64,000 nucleotides of DNA from Streptomyces sp. Sge12 (GTDB taxonomy: Bacteria > Actinomycetota > Actinomycetes > Streptomycetales > Streptomycetaceae), in assembly GCF_002080455.1 (NCBI RefSeq), contig NZ_CP020555.1, forward strand, positions 6,050,501-6,114,500, read 5' to 3'. Positions 8,129 through 19,518 of this stretch are shown here, piece by piece. The notes beneath the pieces were generated by a model. It saw only the letters and a program-made list of their open reading frames with translations. It had not been told where the DNA came from and did not search any database. The first letter of the stretch is position 1. Every line of letters begins with the position of its first letter. The position numbers were made by a program, and so were the translations under genes.

Positions 8129-9069
8129 CAGATTCATCGGATTCAGCGGGTGCAGGGGTTTCAGGGGTTGCGGGGACGGGGCGGACGGTCTTCCTGCTCG
8201 CGCACACCGGGCGGCCGGCGGCCATCCGCAGTGCCGAGCTGGTGGTGCAGGGTCTGCTGCGGTGCGGGCTCGGCGTCCGCGTCATGGAGTACGAGGCGGT
8301 GGACCTGCCGCTGCCGCCCGAGGTGGAGCTGGTCACCGAGTTCACCCCGGGGGCGCTCGACGGGTGTGAGCTGCTGATCGTCCTCGGCGGCGACGGGACC
8401 CTGCTGCGCGGCGCGGAGTTCGCGCGTGCCTCGGGGGTGCCGATGCTGGGCGTCAACCTGGGCCGGGTGGGGTTCCTCGCCGAGGCCGAGCGCGACGACC
8501 TGGACAAGGTCGTGGACCGGGTGGTCACGCGCTCGTACGAGGTCGAGGAGCGGATGACCCTCGACGTGGTGGTGCGGACGAACGGCGATGTGGTCCACCG
8601 GGACTGGGCGCTGAACGAGGCCGCGGTCCAGAAGGTGTCCCCGGAGCGGATGCTGGAGGTGGTCCTGGAGATCGACGGCCGCCCGGTGACCGGCTTCGGC
8701 TGTGACGGGATCGTCTGCGCCACCCCGACGGGTTCCACGGCCTACGCCTTCTCCGCGGGCGGGCCGGTGGTCTGGCCGGAGGTGGAGGCGCTGCTGATGG
8801 TGCCGATCAGCGCGCACGCGCTGTTCGCGAAGCCGCTGGTGACCTCGCCGACCTCGGTGCTGGCGGTCGAGGTGCAGAGCGGGACTCCGCACGGCGTGCT
8901 GTGGTGCGACGGCCGGCGGATGCTGGAGCTGCCCGCCGGGGCCCGGGTCGAGGTGCGCAGGGGCGCGGTACCGGTGCGGCTCGCCCGGCTGCACCACGCG
9001 TCCTTCACGGACCGGCTCGTCGCCAAGTTCGCGCTGCCCGTGTCGGGTTGGCGTGGGGCGCCGCACTGA
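8125..9069 (+). CDS. nadK: NAD kinase
   Basis: ATP- or polyphosphate-dependent NAD kinase, which makes NADP in the cytoplasm. The hallmark GGDGT is at residues 88-92 (LIVLGGDGTLLRGAE), followed by GVNLGRVGFLAE, the NE dyad in WALNEAAVQK and the GDGIV.ATPTGSTAYAFSAGGP substrate loop. Length (314 residues) is normal, with about 20 extra Ser/Gly-rich residues at the N-terminus. It is translationally coupled to tlyA. With the NAD-salvage operon at 29 kb, the window carries both NAD formation and NADP formation steps. Confidence 0.95.
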   Translation: MTDSSDSAGAGVSGVAGTGRTVFLLAHTGRPAAIRSAELVVQGLLRCGLGVRVMEYEAVDLPLPPEVELVTEFTPGALDGCELLIVLGGDGTLLRGAEFARASGVPMLGVNLGRVGFLAEAERDDLDKVVDRVVTRSYEVEERMTLDVVVRTNGDVVHRDWALNEAAVQKVSPERMLEVVLEIDGRPVTGFGCDGIVCATPTGSTAYAFSAGGPVVWPEVEALLMVPISAHALFAKPLVTSPTSVLAVEVQSGTPHGVLWCDGRRMLELPAGARVEVRRGAVPVRLARLHHASFTDRLVAKFALPVSGWRGAPH

Positions 9070-9164
9070 GGCGCAGTTCACACGCCTCCAATAGCACATC
9101 CGTTCGAACAACTCGGAACGGGTGACGTCACATGGCACCCATGAAACCTCGGTATCGTCGTCCC

Positions 9165-10901
9165 GTGCTTGAGGAGATGCGGATACGGTCGCTCGGGGTC
9201 ATCGACGACGCGGTGGTCGAGCTGTCGCCCGGTTTCACCGCGGTGACCGGCGAGACCGGCGCGGGCAAGACGATGGTCGTCACCAGCCTCGGGCTGCTGC
9301 TCGGCGGTCGCGCCGACCCGGCCCTGGTGCGGATCGGGGCCAAGGCGGCGGTGGTCGAGGGCCGCATCGTCATGCGCCCGGACGCCCCCGCCGCCGTACG
9401 CGCCGAGGAGGCCGGCGCCGAGCTCGACGACGGCGCGCTGCTGATCAGCCGGACCGTGTCCGCCGAGGGCCGTTCGCGCGCCCACGTCGGAGGCCGCTCC
9501 GTGCCCGTCGGCCTGCTCGGCGAGCTCGCCGACGACCTGGTCGCCGTACACGGACAGACCGACCAGCAAGGACTGCTGCGCCCGGCCCGGCAGCGGCAGG
9601 CGCTGGACCGGTACGCCGGGGACGCCGTCGCCGTGCCGCTGGAGAAGTACGGATCGGCCTACCGCAGGCTCCGCGCGGTCGCCGTGGAGCTGGAGGAGAT
9701 CACCACCCGGGCCCGTGAGCGGGCCCAGGAGGCGGACCTGCTGCGCTTCGGGCTGGACGAGATCGCGGCCGTGGAACCGGTGGCCGGCGAGGACACCGAA
9801 CTCGCCGCGGAGGCCGAGCGGCTCGGGCACGCCGAATCGCTGGCGAGCGCCGCGCAGCTGGCGCACGCCGCGCTCGCGGGCAACCCCGAGGACCCGGAGG
9901 CCATCGACGCGAACATGCTCGTCGCGGGCGCCCACCGGGCGCTGGAATCCGTACGGTCGCACGACCCGGCGCTCGGCGCGCTCGCCGAGCGGATCGGGGA
10001 GCTGGGCATCCTGCTGTCCGACGTGGCCGGGGAGCTGGCGGGCTACGCCGACGACCTGGACGCCGATCCGCTGCGGCTGGCCGCGGTGGAGGAACGACGG
10101 GCCGCACTGACCCAGCTGACCCGCAAGTACGGCGCCGAGGGCACCGTGGACGCCGTACTGGAGTGGGCCGAACAGGGCGCGGCGCGACTGCTCGAACTGG
10201 ACGGCGACGACGAGCGGATCACCGAGCTGACCGCCGAACGCGACGGACTGCGCGGCGAACTCTCGCTGCTGGCCCAGGCGTTGACGGACGCCCGGGTGGA
10301 GGCGGCCACGCGCTTCGCCTCCGCGGTGACCGAGGAGCTGGCCTCGCTGGCCATGCCGCACGCCCGCGTGACCATCGACGTCCGGCAGGCCGACGACCCC
10401 GACGGAGTGGACGTGGACGGCCGCCCGGTCGCCTACGGCCCCTCGGGCGCGGACGAGGTCGAGCTGCTGCTCGCCCCGCACCCGGGCGCCCAGCCGCGGC
10501 CGATCGCCAAGGGCGCCTCCGGCGGTGAGCTGTCCCGGGTGATGCTCGCCGTGGAGGTCGTCTTCGCGGGCTCCGACCCGGTGCCCACCTACCTCTTCGA
10601 CGAGGTCGACGCGGGAGTCGGCGGCAAGGCGGCGGTCGAGGTCGGCCGACGGCTCGCCAAGCTGGCCAAGTCGGCGCAGGTCGTGGTCGTCACGCACCTG
10701 CCGCAGGTGGCGGCCTTCGCGGACCGCCAACTGCTCGTCGAGAAGACCAACGACGGATCGGTCACCCGCAGCGGGGTCACCGTCCTGGAGGGCGAGGACC
10801 GGATCCGCGAGTTGTCGCGCATGCTGGCCGGACACGAGGACTCGGTCTCGGCGCGGGCACACGCCGAGGAACTGCTCGCGGCGGCGCGCGCGGACGCGTG
10901 A
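9165..10901 (+). CDS. recN: DNA repair protein RecN
   Basis: An SMC-like ATPase for double-strand break repair. The N-terminal Walker A GETGAGKT is at residues 29-36, long coiled coils occupy the middle, and the C-terminal signature KGASGGELSRVMLA and Walker B YLFDEVDAGVGG complete the ATPase head. The GTG at 9165 gives the usual family N-terminus (MLEEMRIRSLGVIDDAVVEL). A TATCGT hexamer at 9153-9158, six bases upstream, fits a leaderless transcript. ATG 9132 would add 11 atypical residues. A TTCGAACA half-site at 9103 resembles half of an SOS box, but the second arm is poor. Confidence 0.92.
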   Translation: MLEEMRIRSLGVIDDAVVELSPGFTAVTGETGAGKTMVVTSLGLLLGGRADPALVRIGAKAAVVEGRIVMRPDAPAAVRAEEAGAELDDGALLISRTVSAEGRSRAHVGGRSVPVGLLGELADDLVAVHGQTDQQGLLRPARQRQALDRYAGDAVAVPLEKYGSAYRRLRAVAVELEEITTRARERAQEADLLRFGLDEIAAVEPVAGEDTELAAEAERLGHAESLASAAQLAHAALAGNPEDPEAIDANMLVAGAHRALESVRSHDPALGALAERIGELGILLSDVAGELAGYADDLDADPLRLAAVEERRAALTQLTRKYGAEGTVDAVLEWAEQGAARLLELDGDDERITELTAERDGLRGELSLLAQALTDARVEAATRFASAVTEELASLAMPHARVTIDVRQADDPDGVDVDGRPVAYGPSGADEVELLLAPHPGAQPRPIAKGASGGELSRVMLAVEVVFAGSDPVPTYLFDEVDAGVGGKAAVEVGRRLAKLAKSAQVVVVTHLPQVAAFADRQLLVEKTNDGSVTRSGVTVLEGEDRIRELSRMLAGHEDSVSARAHAEELLAAARADA

Positions 10902-10912
10902 AGCACCCCGCC

Positions 10913-10945
10913 GAGGGCCCGGCACGCGCGGCGTACCGGGCCCTC
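10913..10945 (+). terminator. Hairpin 3' of recN
   Basis: 10-bp arms 10913-10922 (GAGGGCCCGG) and 10936-10945 (CCGGGCCCTC) enclose a 13-base GC-rich loop, 12 bases after the recN stop. Confidence 0.75.
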
Positions 10946-11118
10946 CGGCATGCCCGGGCCGAACGGCCGGGACGGCCCGGAGATAGCCCGTGTGGGTGAG
11001 GCTGAAGGGCGTCCTGCGGTATCTCGTCCGGGATACGCACCCGTATGGTCCCGGAACGCGCGTGCGGACTGGCATCCTTGGCGACGTCTCTGACTCCCTC
11101 ACCCTGGAGCTTCGGCCC

Positions 11119-12243
11119 GTGAGCAGCTCCCCGGTCTCCACCTCCCTTCCGGCCCAGCCCTACGGCCGGCCGCCGCTGCGCACCGTGCAAGTACTCGGCG
11201 GCGGTGCGGGCGCGGGCAACAGCGCGCACGTACGGTCGCTCGCGACCGGACTCGCCGCGCGCGGGGTACGGGTCACGGTGTGCGCACCCGTCCAGGCGGA
11301 GGGGGAGTACGACTTCACCGGCGCCGGGGCGCAGTTCGCGCCCGACGCGGTCAGCGTGCTGCGGGCCGCGTGCGCCGGGGCGGACCTCGTGCACGCGCAC
11401 GGCGTGCGCGCCGGGATGCGCGCCGCACTGGCCATGCGCGGGCGCCGGGTACCGCTGGTGGTGAGCTGGCACGGCGAGGGCCCCACGGCGGCCGGTGCGC
11501 TCGGGCGGCTGAGCCGCATGCTGGAACGGCACGTCGCGCGGGCCGCCGCGGTGGTCCTCGGAGCCTCCTCGGACCAGGTGGACCTCGCACGGCTGCGGGG
11601 CGCCAGGGACGCGCGGCTGGCCCCCGTGGCGGTCCCCACGGGCCCGGCGGATGCGGGAGCGGCGGCCGACCCCGGCAAGGTACGGGCGGAACTGGGAGCG
11701 GTGGAAAGGCCGTTGCTGATCGCGGTCGGCAGCCTGGTGCCGCACCGCGGGTACTCCGTACTGCTCGACGCGGCACGGGAGTGGCGCGGCCTGGACCCGG
11801 CGCCGCTGCTGGTGATCGCGGGGGAGGGGCCGCTACGGGCCGAACTCTCCCGGCGGATCAAGGCGGAGGCCCTCCCGGTACGGCTGCTGGGCCGCCGCCG
11901 GGACGCGGCGCAGCTGCTGGCGGCGGCGGACCTGGCGGTGCTGCCGAGCCGGTGGGAGGCGCGGGCGCTGCTGGCGCAGGAGGCGCTGCGGGCGGGGGTC
12001 GCGCTGGTGGCCACGACGGTGGGGGGCGTGCCGGAGCTGGTGGGGGAGGGCGCGGTGCTGGTCCCGCCGGGGGAGGCGGGAGCGCTGGCCTCGGCCGTGA
12101 CCGGCCTCCTGGCCGACCCGGACCGGCGGGCCGCGCTGGCCGCGGCAGGGCGGGCGCAGGCGTCGACGTGGCCGTCGGAGGACGACACGGTGGCGCAGGT
12201 CCTGTCGGTCTACGACGAACTGATGGAACGAACCCGCCGCTAG
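11119..12243 (+). CDS. Glycosyltransferase family 4
   Basis: A 374-residue GT4-type glycosyltransferase with a GT-B fold. The N-terminal half has a glycine-rich donor-side start (VLGGGAGAGNSAHVRSLA), and the C-terminal half has the Glyco_transf_1 features PLLIAVGSLVPHRGYSVLLDA, VIAGEGPLRAEL, VLPSRWEARALLAQEALRAG and VGGVPELVGEGAVLVPPG. The E-x7-E retaining-GT motif is represented by EARALLAQEAL. It probably adds a sugar to a cell-surface or lipid acceptor; the donor is unknown. GTG 11119 is preferred for the TGGAG sequence upstream; the frame is open back to 10990. Confidence 0.85.
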   Translation: MSSSPVSTSLPAQPYGRPPLRTVQVLGGGAGAGNSAHVRSLATGLAARGVRVTVCAPVQAEGEYDFTGAGAQFAPDAVSVLRAACAGADLVHAHGVRAGMRAALAMRGRRVPLVVSWHGEGPTAAGALGRLSRMLERHVARAAAVVLGASSDQVDLARLRGARDARLAPVAVPTGPADAGAAADPGKVRAELGAVERPLLIAVGSLVPHRGYSVLLDAAREWRGLDPAPLLVIAGEGPLRAELSRRIKAEALPVRLLGRRRDAAQLLAAADLAVLPSRWEARALLAQEALRAGVALVATTVGGVPELVGEGAVLVPPGEAGALASAVTGLLADPDRRAALAAAGRAQASTWPSEDDTVAQVLSVYDELMERTRR

Positions 12244-12277
12244 CCGTGCCATTGCGTGCCGTGGCGCGCCGCCGCTC

Positions 12278-12330
12278 CGGGGGCGCCGCCCCCGCACCCC
12301 CCGCGCCTGAATCGCCGGCGAGGCTGAAAA
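12278..12330 (+). repeat. Dispersed GC-rich hairpin element, copy 2
   Basis: A hairpin (arms 12278-12284 and 12288-12294) is followed by a tail CGCGCCTGAATCGCCGGCGAGGCTGAAAA related to the 29-bp repeat unit at 6481. It sits between convergent genes and can act as a terminator. Confidence 0.6.
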
Positions 12331-12350
12331 CCGGACCCGCGAGGAGGGCG

Positions 12351-13970
12351 TCAGGAAGGGGTGTGGCGGCGGGCGCGGAGGGCCAGGCTGAGGGCGAGGA
12401 CCGTCTCGGGGTCGTCCAGGTCCGTGCCCAGGAGCTCCGAGATGCGGGCCAGCCGGTTGTACAGCGTCTGCCGGTTCAGGTGGAGTTCGCGCGCCGTCTC
12501 GGCCTTGCGGCCCGCGTGGGCCAGGTACGTCTCCAGCGTGGGGAGGAGCGGCGGACGCGAGGCCGTGTCGTGCGTGCGCAGCGGCCCGATCGCCCGGTCC
12601 ACGAAGGCCGCCAGGTCGGGGTGCTCGCGCAGCCGCCACAGCAGCAGGTCGATGTCGAGGCGCCGGGCGTCGTACCAGGGTCGGGCCGGCAGCCCGTGCG
12701 CGGCCGTGGCGGTCTCCGCGGCATGGCGCAGGCCCGCCGAGGCGGCCGCCCAGCCCCCCGCGACGCCGACGACCACGGCCGGCGGGGCGTCGGCCCGGTC
12801 CAGGCCCGCGCGTTCGACGCCCGCCCGCAGCGCGGCCGAGACCCGGTCGGCGACCGCCGTGCGCTCCGACTCCGCGCGCAGGGACACCAGCAGCGGGACC
12901 CGGCCCTCGACCGGGCGGACGCCCAGCAGGACCGGTACCCCGACGGACGACAGCTCCTCCAGCACCGCGCGCGCCAGCACCGCCCAGTTGCCGGACGGGC
13001 CGAGGTCGGAGGCGAGCCGCATGACCACGGGCAGCAGCGGGCCCCCGCCCGGCTTGAAGCCGAGGACGCGGGCCTGCCCGGGGGCGTCCTCCGCCGAGAT
13101 GCGGCCCTCGGCCAGGTCCGTGAGGAAGTCGCCGCGGCCGCGCGCCGCCAGCTCCTCCTCCTGCCGCGCCTGCATCAGGACGACGGCGAGGACGCCGGCC
13201 GTGCGTTCGGCCGCCATCCGGTGCACCGGGAGCAGCGGGGCCGAGACCCCGACCAGGACGACCCGGGCGCGGACCGAGCCGGTGCCGTGGCCGCCGCCCG
13301 GTACGTCGACCACCACCGTGTTGGCGGAGGGCTCGGCCTCGCGGTGGCCCCGCAGGCCCTCCCACACCTGGAGCGGGTCGGCGCCCGCGTCCGCGGCCGT
13401 GCTGCCGGCCGCGTACAGGAGCTGGCCGTCGGGCGTCTCCAGGAAGACCGGGTTCCCGGTGAAGTCGGCCAGGATCCGCAGGACCTGCGGGATGCCCCCA
13501 CCGCCGAGGAGGGCCTCCGTACAGCGGCGGTGGACCTCCTCGGCCCGCTGGAGCAGGGCGTAGTGGTGGTTGACGATCTCGGTGTGGACCTCCTCCGTGA
13601 CCGCCACGAAGGGGACCTCCCGGTGCAGCTGGACCAGGGGCAGCCCGGCCGTGCGCGCGGTCTCCACGATCGTCGCCGGGAGCCGGGTGAAGCGCGGGCC
13701 CAGTTCCACCACCAGCGCGGCGATCCCGCGGTCCGCGAGGCGGCGTACGAAGGCCCGCTGCTCGGCCGGCCGGGTGCCGAGGCCCAGGCCCGTGGTCAGC
13801 AGCAGCTCGCCGCCCTTGAGCAGGGAGGCGATGTTCGGCACCTCGCCCGCGTGCACCCAGCGGACGGTCCGGCCCAGGCGGTCGGCGCAGGCCACCACCT
13901 CCGGCAGTCCGCCGCGCAGTCCCGGCAGTTCCAGCGCCCGCTGAACCGTGATCCCGCCCTGGTTCTCCAT
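12351..13970 (-). CDS. PucR family transcriptional regulator
   Basis: A 539-residue regulator. The N-terminal PucR domain (ITVQRALELPGLRGGL.. with VRWVHAGEVPNIASLLKGGELLLTTG, residues 6-70) is thought to sense a purine or related metabolite. A GGDEF-like CdaR middle domain follows, and the C-terminal PucR helix-turn-helix (ARELHLNRQTLYNRLARISELLG) binds DNA. ATG 13970 gives the usual family start; ATG 14003, two bases after the oxidase stop, would add 11 residues. It lies immediately downstream of the FAD-linked oxidase gene and is probably co-transcribed with it, suggesting it controls that enzyme or a linked catabolic pathway (inference). Confidence 0.87.
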   Translation of the reverse strand: MENQGGITVQRALELPGLRGGLPEVVACADRLGRTVRWVHAGEVPNIASLLKGGELLLTTGLGLGTRPAEQRAFVRRLADRGIAALVVELGPRFTRLPATIVETARTAGLPLVQLHREVPFVAVTEEVHTEIVNHHYALLQRAEEVHRRCTEALLGGGGIPQVLRILADFTGNPVFLETPDGQLLYAAGSTAADAGADPLQVWEGLRGHREAEPSANTVVVDVPGGGHGTGSVRARVVLVGVSAPLLPVHRMAAERTAGVLAVVLMQARQEEELAARGRGDFLTDLAEGRISAEDAPGQARVLGFKPGGGPLLPVVMRLASDLGPSGNWAVLARAVLEELSSVGVPVLLGVRPVEGRVPLLVSLRAESERTAVADRVSAALRAGVERAGLDRADAPPAVVVGVAGGWAAASAGLRHAAETATAAHGLPARPWYDARRLDIDLLLWRLREHPDLAAFVDRAIGPLRTHDTASRPPLLPTLETYLAHAGRKAETARELHLNRQTLYNRLARISELLGTDLDDPETVLALSLALRARRHTPS

Positions 13971-14005
13971 ATCGCGGGACGCTACCGGCCGACCGGTCTC
14001 CATCG

Positions 14006-15388
14006 TCAGGCGGGCCGGATGTTGTGGTTGAAACGGAAGATGTTGTCGGGGTCGTACCGGCGCTTCAGCGCGCCCAGCCGCTGCATGTTCTCGTCGCCGA
14101 GGCCCGCGACCAGCCGCTGGGGCCCCTCGTCGCCGGTGAAGTTGAGGTAGACCGCGCCGGTGCTCCACGGCCGGGCGTCGGCGCGGACGTCCTTGACCCA
14201 CTGCCGGCAGCGTTCGTCGTCGGCCGCGTCCTCCCAGATCCCGAACGGGTGCACCGCCCACGGCGCGTCGCGGTACGGCACCGGATACTCGTCCGGCCCG
14301 GAGGCGATGGCGCCGCCCTGCGGGAAGACCAGGTGCTGGGTGCCGGTCGGTACCGGCATGGTCTCGCCGCGGGCGCAGAAGGTGTCCACAAAGGCGTCCG
14401 GGCAGCCGGTGAGGTACTCCGCCGACCAGTAGTTCCGCATGCCGGGCGGGTCGTCGATCATGCACTGGAGATCGGCGTACGGGATGGCCGTGACGACCTC
14501 GGCCTCGTGCGGGATCGCCAGCAGCGGCTCGGCCAGCCTGCGCATCTCCTCCTCGGGGCCCGCGTACGTCAGCAGCGCCCCGGCGGCCAGCCGGCCGACC
14601 AGGTGCGCCGGGACGAACTCCTCGGGCGGGGCGGTCATGTAGAGGGCGGCGCCGGAGGCCTCGGGCGGCGCGGCCTCGATGACGTCCCGGTACGTACGGA
14701 CCACCTCGGGCCCGCGCTCCGGCAGGTACAGCAGGAGCGCGATCGACATGGCGGGCAGGTCGTACAGCCGCAGGGTCAGCGAGGTCGCGATGCCGAAGTT
14801 GCCGCCGCCGCCGTGCAGCCCCCAGAACAGCTCCGGGTTCTCCTCGCTCGTCGCGTGGACCAGTTCGCCCTCGGCGGTGACCAGGTCCACGCCCAGCAGG
14901 TTGTCCACGGCCAGGCCGAACTTGCGGTCCAGCCAGCCGCTGCCGCCGCCCAGGACGTAGCCGCCGACGCCGGTGGTGGAAGCCCGGCCGCCGGTGGTCG
15001 CCAGCCCGTACGGCTCGCAGGCCCGGTCCAGGTGGCTCATGGTGGCCCCGCCCTCGATGTGCGCGGCCCCGGCCGCCGGATGGACCGTCACCTCGTGCAT
15101 CCGGCGCAGGTCCACGACGAGACCGCCGTCGTTGAGGGACATCCCGGCCACGCTGTGCCCGCCGCCGCGCACGGCGATGTTCAGGTCCAGGTCCCTCGCG
15201 AAACGCACCGCGGTGATCACGTCCGCGGTGCTCTCGCACTGGGCGATGACGGCGGGCCTGCGGTCGATCATCGCGTTGAAGAGGGTCCGGGCCTCGTCGT
15301 ACCCCGGATCCTCCGGGGCGAAGACCTCGCCGGACAGATCCTCGCGGAGCGCGGTCAGGGCCGCGCCCGCCTTCGACAGGGGAGCCAT
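14006..15388 (-). CDS. FAD-binding oxidoreductase (berberine-bridge type)
   Basis: A 460-residue PCMH-type flavoenzyme. The FAD domain contains NIAVRGGGHSVAGMS, in which the histidine is the usual covalent FAD attachment site, and VGGYVLGGGSGWLDRKFG. The second, cysteinyl FAD link of bicovalent family members is absent (no Cys before the GGG-G motif). The C-terminal BBE motif RYDPDNIFRFNHNI is clear. It probably oxidises an alcohol, sugar or secondary metabolite; the substrate is unknown. ATG 15388 is supported by AAGGGGG 6 bases upstream; an in-frame ATG at 15418 is less likely. The PucR-type regulator gene follows directly. Confidence 0.87.
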   Translation of the reverse strand: MAPLSKAGAALTALREDLSGEVFAPEDPGYDEARTLFNAMIDRRPAVIAQCESTADVITAVRFARDLDLNIAVRGGGHSVAGMSLNDGGLVVDLRRMHEVTVHPAAGAAHIEGGATMSHLDRACEPYGLATTGGRASTTGVGGYVLGGGSGWLDRKFGLAVDNLLGVDLVTAEGELVHATSEENPELFWGLHGGGGNFGIATSLTLRLYDLPAMSIALLLYLPERGPEVVRTYRDVIEAAPPEASGAALYMTAPPEEFVPAHLVGRLAAGALLTYAGPEEEMRRLAEPLLAIPHEAEVVTAIPYADLQCMIDDPPGMRNYWSAEYLTGCPDAFVDTFCARGETMPVPTGTQHLVFPQGGAIASGPDEYPVPYRDAPWAVHPFGIWEDAADDERCRQWVKDVRADARPWSTGAVYLNFTGDEGPQRLVAGLGDENMQRLGALKRRYDPDNIFRFNHNIRPA

Positions 15389-15514
15389 GGCTGCCCCCTT
15401 CCACCGGAGGGAGGGCATAGGACCCTTCCAGCGTAGGCGGGGACGATCACCGGGGCGCGGCGAGAAATCCCGCGGCCCCGGCGAGTCGGCGCCGGGCGGG
15501 AGCTCCCGGACCCC

Positions 15515-17326
15515 CTAGCCCCCGTACGCCCCGCTGGCCGTCAGCCGCAGGGCCGTGTCGATCAGCGGAACGTGGCTGAAGGCCTGCGGGAAGTTCCCGA
15601 CCTGGCGCTGGAGCCGCGGGTCCCACTCCTCCGCCAGCAGGCCCAGGTCGTTGCGGAGAGCCAGCAGCCGCTCGAACAGCCGCCGCGCCTCGTCCACCCG
15701 GCCGATCATCGCCAGGTCGTCGGCCATCCAGAACGAGCAGGCCAGGAAGGCGCCCTCGTCGCCCTCGAGGCCGTCCACGCCGGCCTCGTCGCCCGCCGTC
15801 GGATAGCGCAGGATGAAACCGTCGGGCGTGGACAGCTCGCGCTGGATCGCCTCGATGGTGCCGATGACCCGCTTGTCGTCCGGCGGCAGGAAGCCCATCT
15901 GCGGAATCAGCAGCAGGGAGGCGTCCAGCTCCTTCGACCCGTACGACTGGGTGAAGGTGTTGCGTTCCTTGTCGTAGCCCTTCTCGCACACGTCCTGGTG
16001 GATCTCGTCGCGCAGCTCGCGCCACCGGTCCAGCGGGCCGTCCGCGTCGCCGCTCTCGATCAGCTTGATCGTGCGGTCCACGGCCACCCAGGCCATCACC
16101 TTCGAGTGCACGAAGTGGCGGCGCGGGCCGCGCACCTCCCAGATGCCCTCGTCCGGCTGGTCCCAGTGGGTCTCCAGGTAGCGGATCAGCTTGAGCTGGA
16201 GCAGCGAGGCGTAGTCGCTGCGGGCGAGCCCCGTCATGTGGCCCAGGTGCAGGGCCTCGGTGACCTCGCCGTACACGTCGAGCTGGAGCTGGCCGGCGGC
16301 GCCGTTGCCGACGCGGACCGGGCTGGAGTTCTCGTAGCCGGGCAGCCAGTCCAGCTCGGTCTCGCCGAGCTCCCGCTCGCCCGCGATCCCGTACATGATC
16401 TGGAGGTTCTCCGGGTCGCCGGCGACCGCGCGCAGCAGCCACTCGCGCCAGGCGCGGGCCTCCTCGCGGTAGCCGGTGCGCAGCAGCGAGGAGAGGGTGA
16501 TCGCCGCGTCCCGCAGCCAGGTGTAGCGGTAGTCCCAGTTGCGGACCCCGCCGATCTCCTCCGGGAGGGAGGTGGTGGGCGCGGCGACGATCCCGCCCGT
16601 GGGCCCGTACGTGAGGGCCTTGAGGGTGATCAGGGAGCGGATCACGGCCTCCCGGTAGGGCCCGTGGTACGTGCACTGCTCGACCCAGTCGCGCCAGAAG
16701 TCGGTGGTCGACTCCAGGGCCGCCTCGGCGTCGGGCGTCTCGGGCGCGTCGCGGTGCGAGGCCTGCCAGCTGATGCTGAACGCCTTGCGGTCCCCGGGCC
16801 CGACGGTGAAGTCGGAGTACGTCGTCAGGTCCTTGCCGTAGGTCTGCGCGTCGGCGTCCAGCCAGACGGAGTCGGGGCCGGCGACGGCCACGGTGCGCCC
16901 GTCGACCTTGTGCACCCAGGGCACGACCCGCCCGTAGCTGAAACGCATCCGCAGCGCGGAACGCATCGGGACCCGCCCGCTGATGCCCTCCACGATGCGG
17001 ATCAGCTGCGGCGCGTGATCCTCACGGGGCGGCATGAAGTCGATCACGCGGACCCTGCCGCGCGGGGTGTCCCACTCCGACTCCAGCACCAGCGAGTCAC
17101 CGCGGTAGCGGCGGCGGGTCGCACGGGGGGCCTCGGTGCCCGCCGGGAACGACGGGCCGATCCGCCAGAACCCGTGATCCTCGGTGCCGAGAATGCTCGC
17201 GAACACGGCATGCGAGTCGAACCGTGGCAGGCACAGCCAGTCCACCGCTCCGTCCCGACAGACCAGTGCTGCGGTCTGCATGTCCCCGATCAGTGCGTAA
17301 TCCTCGATGCGCCCGGACACGTGCAT
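15515..17326 (-). CDS. Glycoside hydrolase family 15 protein (trehalase/glucoamylase-like)
   Basis: A two-domain protein of about 603 residues. The N-terminal beta-sandwich begins GRIEDYALIGDMQTAALVCRDG, and the (alpha/alpha)6 barrel carries the GH15 hallmarks VRNWDYRYTWLRDAA, IWEVRG (probable general acid Glu) and LLAEEWDP (probable general base Glu). The closest characterised relatives are the cytoplasmic mycobacterial GH15 trehalases; no signal peptide is present. Trehalose is therefore a plausible substrate, but glucoamylase or dextranase-type activity cannot be excluded. ATG 17326 matches the family N-terminus; ATG 17368 adds 14 residues. It is a single gene, divergent from pyrG. Confidence 0.88.
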   Translation of the reverse strand: MHVSGRIEDYALIGDMQTAALVCRDGAVDWLCLPRFDSHAVFASILGTEDHGFWRIGPSFPAGTEAPRATRRRYRGDSLVLESEWDTPRGRVRVIDFMPPREDHAPQLIRIVEGISGRVPMRSALRMRFSYGRVVPWVHKVDGRTVAVAGPDSVWLDADAQTYGKDLTTYSDFTVGPGDRKAFSISWQASHRDAPETPDAEAALESTTDFWRDWVEQCTYHGPYREAVIRSLITLKALTYGPTGGIVAAPTTSLPEEIGGVRNWDYRYTWLRDAAITLSSLLRTGYREEARAWREWLLRAVAGDPENLQIMYGIAGERELGETELDWLPGYENSSPVRVGNGAAGQLQLDVYGEVTEALHLGHMTGLARSDYASLLQLKLIRYLETHWDQPDEGIWEVRGPRRHFVHSKVMAWVAVDRTIKLIESGDADGPLDRWRELRDEIHQDVCEKGYDKERNTFTQSYGSKELDASLLLIPQMGFLPPDDKRVIGTIEAIQRELSTPDGFILRYPTAGDEAGVDGLEGDEGAFLACSFWMADDLAMIGRVDEARRLFERLLALRNDLGLLAEEWDPRLQRQVGNFPQAFSHVPLIDTALRLTASGAYGG

Positions 17327-17788
17327 CTCCAGTCGAACGGCCACGTCCGCCCCGAAGGGCGCTTGCATTGCGCGTTTGCGCGGTCTCCTGTGTGCAGGGA
17401 TCTCCGCGTGAGCCCATGATTCCGTATATCGGCTCGGTTAGGCCGTCTGACGGACTGCCCGGCGGTGATGTGTGCAATATCCGAGCAGGATATGACGGCA
17501 CCCTAGTGATCTACGTGAGCCCCGGAAGAATGCGGTTGGGCCGAACGGGTGAGCAGCGGCGATGCCGCCCCGGCGCACCCGCTCGCCCCGGGACGCAGCG
17601 CGCGCCGCGTGCCCGGAGGCGGACCGCTCCGGGCGCTGATAGGCTGGTACCCCGTGGACCGGTGGTCTGCCTGTGCGAATCAGGAGCCCCGAAACCGCAG
17701 CTTCGGCGCCCCCTGAGACCCTTCCGGATCGACGGTGGCCGGCGCCGGACGCACCTCACCTCGCGACCACGGGAGCCCCCTCTTGGCG
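17327..17788. other. Intergenic region between GH15 gene and pyrG
   Basis: About 460 bases without a credible gene; codon bias and homology are lacking in all frames. It must hold the two divergent promoters. A small inverted repeat ATATCC-N5-GGATAT lies at 17477-17493 in a locally AT-richer stretch and could be an operator; this is weak. Confidence 0.5.
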
Positions 17789-19441
<1,653 letters not shown>

Positions 19442-19463
19442 GCGCCTGACCGCATAACGTAGG

Positions 19464-19492
19464 CAGCCGGGGCACGGATCGTGCCCCGGCTG
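19464..19492 (+). terminator. Hairpin terminator 3' of pyrG
   Basis: 12-bp perfect arms 19464-19475 and 19481-19492 with a 5-base loop, followed by a T-rich TCGCGTTTT. Confidence 0.85.
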
Positions 19493-19518
19493 TCGCGTTT
19501 TCGGGGAAGGTATCGGCC

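Noticed and set aside
9095..9125. Possible LexA/SOS box upstream of recN (TTCGAACAACTCGGAAC)
   Set aside because: Only one half-site matches; the second arm lacks GTTC, so the palindrome is not convincing.
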